Below, piece after piece: positions 8,952-18,628 of a stretch of DNA of 64,000 bases. Position 1 is the first letter of the stretch. The number at the start of each line of letters is the position of its first letter. A program made the translations under genes and the position numbers. The DNA is from Streptomyces sp. WMMB303 (GTDB lineage: Bacteria; Actinomycetota; Actinomycetes; Streptomycetales; Streptomycetaceae), in assembly GCF_029351045.1 (NCBI RefSeq), contig NZ_JARKIN010000001.1:5010501-5074500 (forward strand), written 5' to 3'. The notes under the pieces were generated by a model that worked only from the letters and a program-made list of their open reading frames with translations, made no database searches and was not told the DNA's origin.

Positions 8952-9202
8952 GAGACCGGCCTCCTGACGGAAAGGAACTGTCTGGCTACCCAGGGTGTTC
9001 CGGGTCCACGCGAGTCGCATCCCGGGAGGCTCGGGACGAGCGCTGGATGTACACCAGATGAGCGGAGGCCGGACCCGCCTCTGCGGATACCGGGTCGGCT
9101 GGAGGCGCCGTCGTCGGCTGCGCGCTGCCCGGCCGACGCTGCGGAGCGGCGGGCCGGTGCGGCGGACGCCGTCCACCGGGGCGGCGCCGTGACCGCAGCA
9201 CC
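8952..9202. other. Leader region of the trypsin-like protease gene
   Basis: Together with the terminator and bases up to 9388 this is a 437-base gap between hrdB and the protease gene. It should contain the protease promoter, but I cannot point to a convincing -35/-10 pair. I see no gene in it. Confidence 0.4.
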
Positions 9203-9238
9203 GAGGCCGGTGAACCTCGGTTCGGGTTCACCGGCCTC
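9203..9238 (-). terminator. hrdB terminator, 14-bp perfect stem
   Basis: GAGGCCGGTGAACC (9203-9216) pairs exactly with 9225-9238 around an 8-base loop. It lies about 150 bases after the hrdB stop and would insulate hrdB from the downstream protease gene. Confidence 0.85.
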
Positions 9239-9388
9239 ATGTTCCGCTTGTCCGGTCCTACCGCCTCGACCGGATCTCCGTGCCTCCGGACTTCCGGCAA
9301 CCGGGGGGGTCCCCGACGCGAACCGCCCGAAGGCGCCCCGGTCGGCGGCCGCGGTCGGTCCACAGCAGTCCGTCGAGCCGGCAGGCCG

Positions 9389-10996
<1,608 letters not shown>

Positions 10997-12248
10997 GAAC
11001 AACCTCTCGGAACGATGGAAACGGCGGACCGCCGGCGGGGATGAACCGACGGCGCGGGCGGAGCAGTGGAGAAATATCGGGCACGAACAAGAGCCCCGGA
11101 CGGAGCGCCCGTATTCCCTCCTCCGCTGTCACCTCTTGAGTCATCGCAGGGGAACGGGAAGCGTTACGCCCGATTCACGTGGCCCGAGTCACACCGCATA
11201 CACCCCATCCGTGTGAATATCAGGATGAAAAGGTTACCCGAGGCGCCGCCGCATGCCGCTTAGGACCATGCGGATGCAGCTCCGGGCACGGAAACGGGCC
11301 GCGGACGGCGAGCAGACAGGCAACGGGACGGCAGGACACGACCCCCGACGGACCCACGGACACAGAGAACGTCATGAAACCGTCACTCGAGCCACTCCAG
11401 ATCTCCGAATGCGGGCTCGCGGGCGTCCGGTCGACGCCAGCTCCAACGCCCGGCACCGCGCCCCGAAAGCCACCGAAGGGCCGGTGGACCTCGCGCCCGG
11501 CCCTCGTCGCCGCCCGACGAAGCCGAATCGGAGCGGGCCGGGCCGGACGAGAGGGGCCCGACCAGCTGAATCGGACCGGTCGGCCGGGAATCGGGGCGGA
11601 ATGCGCCGCGAAGTGCGCATACCTTCCCCCACGGAACGACGGACTGCGAGTTCAGTCGCCCCGCCGGACCCCGGCACGCGGTCGACGGGACCGGCGACCG
11701 GCCGAGCGGGCACGGACCCGGCCGGACGGAACACCCCGACCGGGTCCACGGGGTCGCCCCGGAACGCCAGGCTCCGGATCGGCACCCGGACGGACCTGCA
11801 CGAAGACGCATCGCTCCGACGCCAGGCGGGCAGTCGGCCCCGACGGCGTTCCACGCGGCTGCGGGTGCCGCGGCCGGGACCGCTGCCGGGCGGAGGAGTG
11901 CCGTACATCCGGAGCCGCAGGAGGAACGAGCCGGAGCCGACGGGACACCCACGTGGTTGATCCAGCGGACCGTGTCGGGTCGCGGGGCCGGATGCACGGA
12001 GCCAGGAACGAACAGCCTCCCGTGGCGGGTGCGACCGGATCGGACTCGTCGGGTCGGCGGACGGGGATCAGCGGCCTCGTCCGTGCGCAGCAGCTGCCGA
12101 CGACCGGGCCGACCGATCCACACCGGATCGCCTCGACGGGGCAAGGAGCGAACCACGGGTGACACGGGGTCGGGCGAGGACGTGCAGAGCACCGGGCGGG
12201 CGCTGAGGGGCTCGACACCGAGCGGTCGGCCCCGAGCGCCCGCACCGG
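10997..12248. other. 1.25-kb non-coding region upstream of hrdB
   Basis: No reading frame here looks like a protein. The long open frames on both strands give Arg/Pro/Gly-rich low-complexity translations without the third-position bias seen in neighbouring genes. The hrdB leader and at least one promoter occupy roughly 10997-11240. The remaining kilobase, up to the end of whiH, is dense in GACCGG- and CGGCC-type words. I can give it no assigned role. It could hold an undetected RNA, an extended regulatory region or a decayed gene. Confidence 0.6.
11141..11168 (-). promoter_or_regulatory. ECF-type promoter of hrdB
   Basis: Read on the minus strand, CGTAAC (11168-11163) is followed after 16 bases by CGATGA (11146-11141). 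This is the classic form of a promoter for an extracytoplasmic-function sigma factor (GTAAC at -35). It would start a leader of about 135-140 bases before the hrdB GTG. In Streptomyces hrdB is known to depend strongly on the ECF sigma factor ShbA. Assigning this site to ShbA is inference from position and motif shape. A second GGTAACC at 11238-11232 lacks a matching -10. Confidence 0.7.
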
Positions 12249-13298
12249 TCAATGCTCGCGAGGGGCGGGCACCACATGGTCTGCCCCGCCGGGTGCACCG
12301 GTGCCACCCGGCTGGCCCGGCTGCCCCGCCCCGGCAGGCACCCCATGGGCTCCCGGCTGTGCGGCCTGCGTCGGCTGCCCGGACTGACCGGAAGTGGCCT
12401 GAGCCGGCGCACCCTGCGCCGGCTGCGCGGCAGCCACCGACTCGGCGTTCCCGCCCAGCACCTGGCGCATGGCGGACTCGGCGACAGCCGACTCACCCGA
12501 GACGAGTGCGTCGACGACCCGGCGGTGGTGGGTGACGGTGTCCTCGGTCGGGTGGTCGCAGCAGGCGGTCGGGCCACCCGACACCTGCAATGCGGAGGAG
12601 ACGATGCCGGAGAGGTGCTCCAGCATCCGGTTTCCTGCCGCCTGCAGAATGAGCCCGTGGAACTCCGCGTCGGCGCGGGAGAACGTGAGAGCGTCACCCT
12701 GCGTGTGCGCGTGGCCCATGATCTCCACCATGTCGCCGAGGCGCTGATGGACGTCGTCGTGGCTTTCCCCGGCTGCGAGCCGGGCCGCGAGGGGCTCGAT
12801 GGCCCAGCGCAGCTCGCACAGCTCGCGCCGCTGCCCCTCCCGCTGGGGGCCGAAGGCCCGCCATTCGATGATGTCGGGGTCGAGCAGGTTCCAGTCACTG
12901 ACGGGCCGGACCCGGGTGCCGACGTTGGGGCGCGCGCTCACCAGGCCCTTGGCCTCGAGAACGCGCAGGGATTCGCGCACGACCGTACGCGAGACCTCGA
13001 ACCGCTGGCCGATCTCCTCGGGGACCAGCGGACGGTCCGCTCCCAGGTCTCCCGAGACGATCATCTGGCCGAGCTGCTGGACGAGTTGGCCGTGCAGGCC
13101 CCTTCCTCGGCTACCGGACGCACGTCGGCCCACTCGGTTCATGTCTGCCTCGGAACCCTCCCACGCCGAGGCGTTGGTTGTCGTGCGCGCCGTTCCCGTC
13201 GACTCGGCGTATGCATAGCGGTCCAGCTCGCCCGGTCCGGCGAGGCCGGTGTCGACGGGGCGAGCCGCGGTCATCATGGAGTGCGCAAGGGTAGTCAC
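12249..13298 (-). CDS. whiH: GntR/FadR-family sporulation regulator WhiH
   Basis: This 349-residue protein is a developmental transcription factor needed for sporulation septation in aerial hyphae. A variable N-terminal segment of about 55 residues precedes a GntR winged helix (RGLHGQLVQQLGQMIVSGDL, then EEIGQRFEVSRTVVRESLRV, residues about 65-130). The effector-binding FCD domain follows, rich in His and Asp (FSRADAEFHGLILQAAGN, TVTHHRRVVDALVSGE). The last about 65 residues are a Gln/Pro/Ala/Gly repeat-like tail, longer than I remember in S. coelicolor. The GTG start at 13298 gives MTTLAHSMMTAARP. ATG codons 7 and 8 residues later are alternatives. A WhiG-like -10 element and an inverted repeat lie upstream. 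Confidence 0.93.
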   Translation of the reverse strand: MTTLAHSMMTAARPVDTGLAGPGELDRYAYAESTGTARTTTNASAWEGSEADMNRVGRRASGSRGRGLHGQLVQQLGQMIVSGDLGADRPLVPEEIGQRFEVSRTVVRESLRVLEAKGLVSARPNVGTRVRPVSDWNLLDPDIIEWRAFGPQREGQRRELCELRWAIEPLAARLAAGESHDDVHQRLGDMVEIMGHAHTQGDALTFSRADAEFHGLILQAAGNRMLEHLSGIVSSALQVSGGPTACCDHPTEDTVTHHRRVVDALVSGESAVAESAMRQVLGGNAESVAAAQPAQGAPAQATSGQSGQPTQAAQPGAHGVPAGAGQPGQPGGTGAPGGADHVVPAPREH

Positions 13299-13391
13299 GA
13301 CAACTTGTGTCGGCCGAGGTCAGCGCGGTCTTGAGGGTTTTGGTGAAAAGCACACGAAAGGGTGATCGTTGACTGCCATGCAATTGACGCC

Positions 13392-13425
13392 TTATCGGAA
13401 AGAACGGACCACATCACTGGTGGTC
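13392..13425 (-). promoter_or_regulatory. Probable WhiG-dependent promoter and operator of whiH
   Basis: On the minus strand TCCGATAA (13399-13392) matches 7 of 8 bases of the -10 element of sigma-WhiG promoters (GCCGATAA), about 95 bases before the whiH start. The matching -35 (TAAA) is weak or absent. Immediately upstream an inverted repeat GACCAC-N7-GTGGTC (13407-13425) overlaps the -35 region. It would suit an autorepressing GntR/FadR dimer. whiH is known to depend on WhiG and to repress itself. The exact site here is inference. Confidence 0.6.
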
Positions 13426-13549
13426 AGAGCCATCCCCCCGTCGACGCTGCCGGATTGGCCCTCTTGACGAACGAACACCGGCGGGATCAGGGGAGCTTCC
13501 GGCCAAGAGCGCCCAACCCCGCGTCCGTACGCCGCCGTCACAGCCGGGG

Positions 13550-16291
13550 CTACCGCTGCCTCGGTCGGCCGCGCAGGGAGGTGAGTGCGTACAGGCAGAA
13601 CAGCACCGTGACCGACAATGCGAGGGCTCGGCCGACCGGTTGCGCCACTACCCCCAGGGCCACGGCACCCGACTGGTCCGCCGCCGAGGACCAGGGAAGA
13701 AGCATCGTCGAACGCAGCCGGTCCGACAGCCCCTCGAACGACGCGCCACCGGGGCCGGCTGCGGCATCCCCGACCAGCGGAGCCACCACGACCGGCACGG
13801 CCGCAACAGCAGCCACACCCAGCACAGTAGACCGGAAGACTCCGGCAGCCAGCAGCCCCGCCCAAGCGCAACCGACGCAGAGCGCGAACAGGGCCAGAGC
13901 CTGGACTCCCAGCGAAGGGACCGGCTCCCCGACCCCGGAACCGCCCGGAACGGAGAGGCCGGCGAGGTCCGCACCGTCGAATGTGTGAGCGGGAAAGGCG
14001 GCAGCCAGTCTGTCCGGACCGTAGAGCAGGCTCAATGCCGCTCCATTGCAGAGCACGGTCGCCACAGTCAGAGCAACCGCCGTACCGGCCGTCACCCCGA
14101 GCTTGGCCACCAGCAGGCCGAGCCTGCGCGGCACCGGGACATGAGCCGGAACCAGCGCCGGGTAGCGGAACTCCTGGCCGAACGCCAACGCTCCCAGCAA
14201 CCCCGCGACCACAGCCACCGGCGGCACCAGGAACGGCGACCCCGGCGGCCACCCCGTCAGCAACTTCAGCCCGGACGCGGTGCCCGTCGCGGGGACAGCC
14301 GGCACTCCCTCTGTCCCCGCCGTCGCCACGGAGATACCCAGTCCCGAGACCAGCGCCACCAGAATCAGCACCCACGGCGTACGTACACCGAACAGCCGCA
14401 TCAGTTCGTACCGGAACGGTGCCACCGGCCCCGGTCTGCGCACGACAACTGACAGCGGGAGCGCCGTCCCGCCACCGGCAGCCGCCGAGCACGAGCCGGA
14501 AGGCCCGGTGGGGCCGGAGGAGCCGTTTCCGGGAGAGCGGAGCCCGGTCCGCGCCGCTGACGTCTTCCCGGGCAGCGGCTCCGTGGCGGAGCCCGAGCCC
14601 TGGCCCGCACCTTCCGACGCCGAGAGTGGACCGGTCGTGTTCGCTTCCTGGTCCTGGGCCGCTGCAGCAGGGGTCCGTCCCCCGGGCGCCGGAGAATCGG
14701 CCCCTTGCACGGGGGTGCGCGGTTCCGTCCGGGCCGACCCGCCGGTCGCCGATGTCTGCCTCGCCTCCGGAGCCGGGGGCGAGGCAGGTGTCGAGGGGGA
14801 GTCCGGAGAGAGATCCGGCACCTGATCAGTGCCGACCGGCGCGAGACTTCCGCGGGCAGGGCCGGAGCCCCGGTGCGCCCGCCGGCTCCGATCGCCGCCG
14901 GAACCCGCGACGGTCTCCGCGTCTTCGTGCCCCGCCGGAACCAGAGCCCCCTCCTGGACCGCGGTGTCATCGGCCGACGGCGTCTGCTCCCCCGCGCTCC
15001 GCTCCGGAGCGACCGGCCCCGCTTCGGCGGCATCCTCTTCCGCCTCCGCCTCCGCCTCCCGCCCGCCGCCGGACTGCGGGCCGGATCCGACTCCCTCGCG
15101 CGGACCGGTCGGCGACTCCCCTTCCGCGATCGCACCATCCCTCCCCGGGGCGGAGCCGCCCGGCTTGTAGCCGCCGGGCGCGGGAACGGAAGCATGCCCC
15201 GCAGAACCGGCAGCTTCCTCCTGTTGGTGCTCACCGGCTCCTTCAGGCACCGGCTGATCCCCGTGATCCGCACGGCAGACCGCCGCGCCTGCCCCGCCCG
15301 CTTCCAGCTCCGCACCCGTCGCGGCTGCCGCGGGGCCTTCAGGCGCCGCCCGCGGAACTCGTCCGTCCGCTCTGTCCAAAGGTCCTGGTCCGGAGCGGTC
15401 TCCGACGTCCCCGACCTCTTCCGTGAGCAGATGCACGAGGATGCCGTGCCGATAGGCGGACTCCCCCACCGCCGCACAGTCGCTCCCGTAGACCGAAACC
15501 CGGCTGCCGCTCTCGCACACCACCTCCACCGCTCCGCGCCCGCCCCCAAACCGCTCCCCGCTGCGCGCCTCTTGGGACAGCACCGCGGCGAACCGCTCCG
15601 CGTGCGGCGTCCTGACCGCCACCCGGGGGCGGAGCCGGGTCCTTGAGAAGTCGCCCGCTGTCTGATCAGCCACGAGTCGGCCCCGACTGACGGAGACCAC
15701 CCGGTCCGCCGTCCGCGCGGCCTCTCTGGGGTCACGCGAGGTGGCCAGTACCAGTCCGCCCTGCCGCACATACCCGCGCAGCAGCCCGTTCAGCCAGGTC
15801 GCCTCCCGTGGTGAAAGCCCCCGCGTCGGCTCGTCCAGGACGAGAGTGTGCGGGTCACCCAGGAGTGCCGCCGCCACTCCGAGCCTGCGGTCCATGCCCA
15901 GCGAGAAGTCGCCGAGCCGCTGATCGGCCAGTCCGCTGAGTCCGACCAGATCCAGCACCTCGTCGGCCCTGTCGAGCGGCACTCCTGCCACCGCGGTGAG
16001 CATCCGGAGTTGTCCACGCGCGGTGCGGGCCGGGTGAGCGGGGACATCACCGAGCAGGACGCCGATCTCCCGGGCCGGGTACGGGATCCGCTGCACCGGC
16101 CGCCCGCGGAAGAGCGCCACGCCCCTTCCCGGAACGAGTTGCAGCAACAGCCGCAACGCCTCGCTCTTGCCCGAACCGGCCGGGCCCAGCAGCACTGTGA
16201 CCTCACCGGGGCGCGCCTCGAAGGTGAGGTCGTCGACATACGGTCGACTCTTGCGCCGGACCGTGCTGGTGAGTCCGATGGCCTGAATCAT
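13550..16291 (-). CDS. Single-chain ABC protein: ATPase, long disordered linker, permease
   Basis: This protein of 913 residues joins an ABC ATPase to a membrane domain. Residues 1-215 hold Walker A GPAGSGKS, a degenerate signature FSLGMDRRLGV and Walker B TLVLDEP. Residues about 215-300 form a small accessory domain. From about 305 to 645 the sequence is almost wholly Gly/Ala/Pro/Ser/Glu with no hydrophobic stretch, predicted disordered. The final about 265 residues contain six membrane segments. ATPase-permease pairs of this ABC-2-like type are normally separate genes, so the fusion and huge linker are odd. ATG 16291 has GGGAGAAG upstream, and ATG 16312 with GAGGTG is also possible. The substrate is unknown. 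It lies upstream of whiH on the same strand with 250 bases between. Confidence 0.85.
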   Translation of the reverse strand: MIQAIGLTSTVRRKSRPYVDDLTFEARPGEVTVLLGPAGSGKSEALRLLLQLVPGRGVALFRGRPVQRIPYPAREIGVLLGDVPAHPARTARGQLRMLTAVAGVPLDRADEVLDLVGLSGLADQRLGDFSLGMDRRLGVAAALLGDPHTLVLDEPTRGLSPREATWLNGLLRGYVRQGGLVLATSRDPREAARTADRVVSVSRGRLVADQTAGDFSRTRLRPRVAVRTPHAERFAAVLSQEARSGERFGGGRGAVEVVCESGSRVSVYGSDCAAVGESAYRHGILVHLLTEEVGDVGDRSGPGPLDRADGRVPRAAPEGPAAAATGAELEAGGAGAAVCRADHGDQPVPEGAGEHQQEEAAGSAGHASVPAPGGYKPGGSAPGRDGAIAEGESPTGPREGVGSGPQSGGGREAEAEAEEDAAEAGPVAPERSAGEQTPSADDTAVQEGALVPAGHEDAETVAGSGGDRSRRAHRGSGPARGSLAPVGTDQVPDLSPDSPSTPASPPAPEARQTSATGGSARTEPRTPVQGADSPAPGGRTPAAAAQDQEANTTGPLSASEGAGQGSGSATEPLPGKTSAARTGLRSPGNGSSGPTGPSGSCSAAAGGGTALPLSVVVRRPGPVAPFRYELMRLFGVRTPWVLILVALVSGLGISVATAGTEGVPAVPATGTASGLKLLTGWPPGSPFLVPPVAVVAGLLGALAFGQEFRYPALVPAHVPVPRRLGLLVAKLGVTAGTAVALTVATVLCNGAALSLLYGPDRLAAAFPAHTFDGADLAGLSVPGGSGVGEPVPSLGVQALALFALCVGCAWAGLLAAGVFRSTVLGVAAVAAVPVVVAPLVGDAAAGPGGASFEGLSDRLRSTMLLPWSSAADQSGAVALGVVAQPVGRALALSVTVLFCLYALTSLRGRPRQR

Positions 16292-16403
16292 CGCTTCTCC
16301 CGCAGAACGCATGGCAGACGCACCTCTGCACGATAACGCGACATTTCCGACTTTCCGGGTAACCGCTCGACCCGCGGAAGCACGCCCGCGGCACAGCTCG
16401 GCC

Positions 16404-17162
16404 TCAGACCTCCGGTCGCAGCATCGGCGGGTTGAGCAGCGTCGCCCCTCCGGCACGGAACAGTTGGGCCGGTCGCCCTCCTTGCCGGGTTGTCGTCCCC
16501 TCGGTCGGCACCAGGAAGCCCGGGGTGCCCGTCACCTTGCGATGGAAGTTCCGGGGGTCGAGCGCCACGCCCCAGACCGCTTCGTAGACCCGTCGCAGCT
16601 CCCCCACCGTGAACTCGGCCGGGCAGAATGCGGTGGCGAGCGAGGAGTACTCGATCTTGGATCGGGCTCTTTCCACCCCGTCCCGCAAAATCTCACCGTG
16701 GTCGAAGGCGAGCGGCACCTGCTGTTCTTCCGGTTCCCGGTCGGACCCGTCCGCCGCGTCGAGAAGCGCCTCCGTCGCCGTCCATCGGGCACTGTGCGCG
16801 TCGCCGCCCGCGATGGGCGAGGGAAGGTCCGGCGCGAGAACGAGGTACGCGACACTGACCACCCGCATCCTGGGATCTCGCTGCGGCGCGCCGTAGGTGG
16901 CGAGCTGTTCGAGGTGTGCGCCCGCGTCCTGGTCCTCGAGCGCCTGCGAGCGCAGCCCCGTCTCCTCTGTGAGCTCTCGCCCCGCAGCGGACTCCAAGTC
17001 CTCGTCGTCCCGCACGAACCCACCGGGCAGCGCCCACCTGCCCTGATAGGGAGGCTCCCCGCGGCGCACGACAAGCGCGTACAGCGCATCCTTGCGGACG
17101 GTGAGCACCACAAGGTCGACAGTGACAGCAAAGGGCGGAAAAGCGGACGGGTCGTAGGGCAT
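16404..17162 (-). CDS. Nudix hydrolase / NrtR-type transcriptional regulator
   Basis: This 252-residue protein has an N-terminal Nudix domain followed by a winged helix. The Nudix box is complete: GGFVRDDEDLESAAGREL then TEETGL, satisfying Gx5Ex7REuxEExGu. The C-terminal part (FTVGELRRVYEAVWGVALDP then RNFHRKVTGTPGFL) is the typical NrtR DNA-binding module. NrtR proteins sense ADP-ribose and control NAD genes, and many have lost Nudix catalysis. This one appears competent to hydrolyse. No NAD biosynthesis gene is adjacent. The ATG at 17162 has AAGGAG about 17 bases upstream, which is far, and no in-frame alternative is seen. An inverted repeat 11 bases upstream may be its own operator. Confidence 0.88.
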   Translation of the reverse strand: MPYDPSAFPPFAVTVDLVVLTVRKDALYALVVRRGEPPYQGRWALPGGFVRDDEDLESAAGRELTEETGLRSQALEDQDAGAHLEQLATYGAPQRDPRMRVVSVAYLVLAPDLPSPIAGGDAHSARWTATEALLDAADGSDREPEEQQVPLAFDHGEILRDGVERARSKIEYSSLATAFCPAEFTVGELRRVYEAVWGVALDPRNFHRKVTGTPGFLVPTEGTTTRQGGRPAQLFRAGGATLLNPPMLRPEV

Positions 17163-17172
17163 GGCGTGATCA

Positions 17173-17193
17173 TAGTCGTCTCCTTGACGATAA
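17173..17193. promoter_or_regulatory. Candidate operator, imperfect inverted repeat
   Basis: TAGTCGTC-TCCTT-GACGATAA has arms matching at 7 of 8 positions. It sits just before the Nudix regulator start and overlaps its putative ribosome-binding site. Autoregulation by the NrtR-like protein is a reasonable guess, without direct support. Confidence 0.4.
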
Positions 17194-17261
17194 ACAGTCC
17201 GTTCCGCGGCAGCAGCACCCGCACCTCCTTCGCTTTTCGCGGGGTCGGACGGCAGCGCCGC

Positions 17262-18488
17262 TCAGCAAGGGGCATCGTCCGCCTCTCCGGCAGGCGGTCC
17301 CTTCTCGTCCTCCCCGTGTTCCGTCTCTCCTCCATTCCTGAGGCAGCGCCGCACCAGTTCGGGATCGAGCCCCTCGTTGCAGGCGTGGTGAAGCAGCTGG
17401 GCGAAGAGATAGTCGGGGTCGGTCCGCAGGGCCAGCCCCAGAGCGACGCGGGCCGTCGGAATGTCTCCGGCCTCCCAGGCGACCCAGCCGGCCAGCGCGA
17501 TCAGCGGTACTCCGTGTCCGGTGTAGGGGCCCGCGCAACGCCGGGCAAGCGCTCGCCAGAGCCGCAGCGCGTGGGCTGAGTCCGCACCGTGCATCGACGC
17601 GGCAACCCGGTCACGGGTCTCCCGGTCCTGGATGGCGAGGATCACCGAGGCACACTCCTCGTGGCCGAGCAGCCCGTCGTCCTGCGCATCCTGGGCGGAG
17701 GTCTGCGTCGAGGCATCGGGCAACCGGCGCTGGAAGCGCTCCAGCAGCCGTCCGAGGAGCGCCAGGGTCTCGGTGCGCACCTGCTGACGTCCCTCCTCGG
17801 AGAGCATCCGCCCGGTGAGTTCGGCATCGGCGCCCTCCAGGGCCCGGATCTGTTCCTCGGCGAACGGCGGTCCCAGCGGTGCCAGTCGCCTCTCCATATC
17901 CCGGAGTGAGCCGTGCATCGGCATTCCGGCGTACGCGGCGGCGGCAGCCATGGCCGAAGTACCGGAGCGCTCCATGGGGACGCCCTCGGGCGGGCAGCAG
18001 CCCGAGTCGGGGCAGCAATAGGAGAAATACCTCCCTGCCGAGAGGCACAGCGCCTCGTACACGGGCATCTCGAGGTCACCGCAGGCGCGCCGCAGATGCT
18101 GCACGAGAGGGCGCAGCCGCTCCATTACCTCACTTCCGGTGCGCTCCGCATCCGGTTCCTGGCACAGGAAAAGCAAGGCTCCGTCAGGCCGGGCGCCCCG
18201 CACCCGAGAGCTGGAGTCGAGGCATTCGGCGAGCTGGGCGGCGAATGCAGCCCAGCCGCTGTCGGCATCGGGGATGCCGACCCTGAGGCGCCCGCCGAAC
18301 CGCCCCCGCTCCCCATGGAGGGCGACGACGACGAGAGAGTCGTCCGGGTAGAAGCCGAGCAGGTAGGGAAGCGCTTCGGCGAGTTCGGAGGGACTCCGCA
18401 GAGAGACGCTCGGTGGTGCGGAGGGAGCGGTTCGCTGCGAGGGGGCGGTGGGTTCGCTGCCACGGGATTCGCGGTCGTGCTGTGTCAT
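17262..18488 (-). CDS. DUF4192 domain protein
   Basis: This 408-residue protein belongs to the actinobacterial DUF4192 family, recognised from the start of the domain (SPSELAEALPYLLGFYPDDS followed by LVVVALHGERG) and the C-terminal helical part ending RTDPDYLFAQLLHHACNEG. No membrane segment or signal is seen, so it should be cytoplasmic. A compact cysteine cluster YCCPDSGCCPPEG near residue 155 could bind metal. The function is unknown. It is divergent from the recQ gene, and the 140-base gap contains two DnaA boxes, which may link it to replication. Confidence 0.88.
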   Translation of the reverse strand: MTQHDRESRGSEPTAPSQRTAPSAPPSVSLRSPSELAEALPYLLGFYPDDSLVVVALHGERGRFGGRLRVGIPDADSGWAAFAAQLAECLDSSSRVRGARPDGALLFLCQEPDAERTGSEVMERLRPLVQHLRRACGDLEMPVYEALCLSAGRYFSYCCPDSGCCPPEGVPMERSGTSAMAAAAAYAGMPMHGSLRDMERRLAPLGPPFAEEQIRALEGADAELTGRMLSEEGRQQVRTETLALLGRLLERFQRRLPDASTQTSAQDAQDDGLLGHEECASVILAIQDRETRDRVAASMHGADSAHALRLWRALARRCAGPYTGHGVPLIALAGWVAWEAGDIPTARVALGLALRTDPDYLFAQLLHHACNEGLDPELVRRCLRNGGETEHGEDEKGPPAGEADDAPC

Positions 18489-18528
18489 GCCTCGACGGTG
18501 CCCTCGCCACGGAACTTACGGCCGCCGG

Positions 18529-18584
18529 TTGTCCACAGCCGCGATGATCCGCATGATTGTCATATCGTTCGTGGCTTATCCACA
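18529..18584 (+). promoter_or_regulatory. Pair of DnaA boxes between DUF4192 gene and recQ
   Basis: TTGTCCACA (18529-18537) is the preferred Streptomyces DnaA box. TTATCCACA (18576-18584) is the E. coli-type consensus. They have the same orientation and are 47 bases apart, within a 140-base divergent promoter region. They may allow DnaA control of recQ and the DUF4192 gene. Binding has not been shown, but the matches are exact. Confidence 0.7.
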
Positions 18585-18628
18585 GACCAGGTTCCACGCA
18601 TGTCCGAGGCATCGGGTTGCATGGACGC

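Noticed and set aside
11179..12252. Long open frames on both strands upstream of hrdB
   Set aside because: They encode Arg/Pro/Gly-rich low-complexity sequence, as random GC-rich DNA does, and lack codon third-position bias and start sites.
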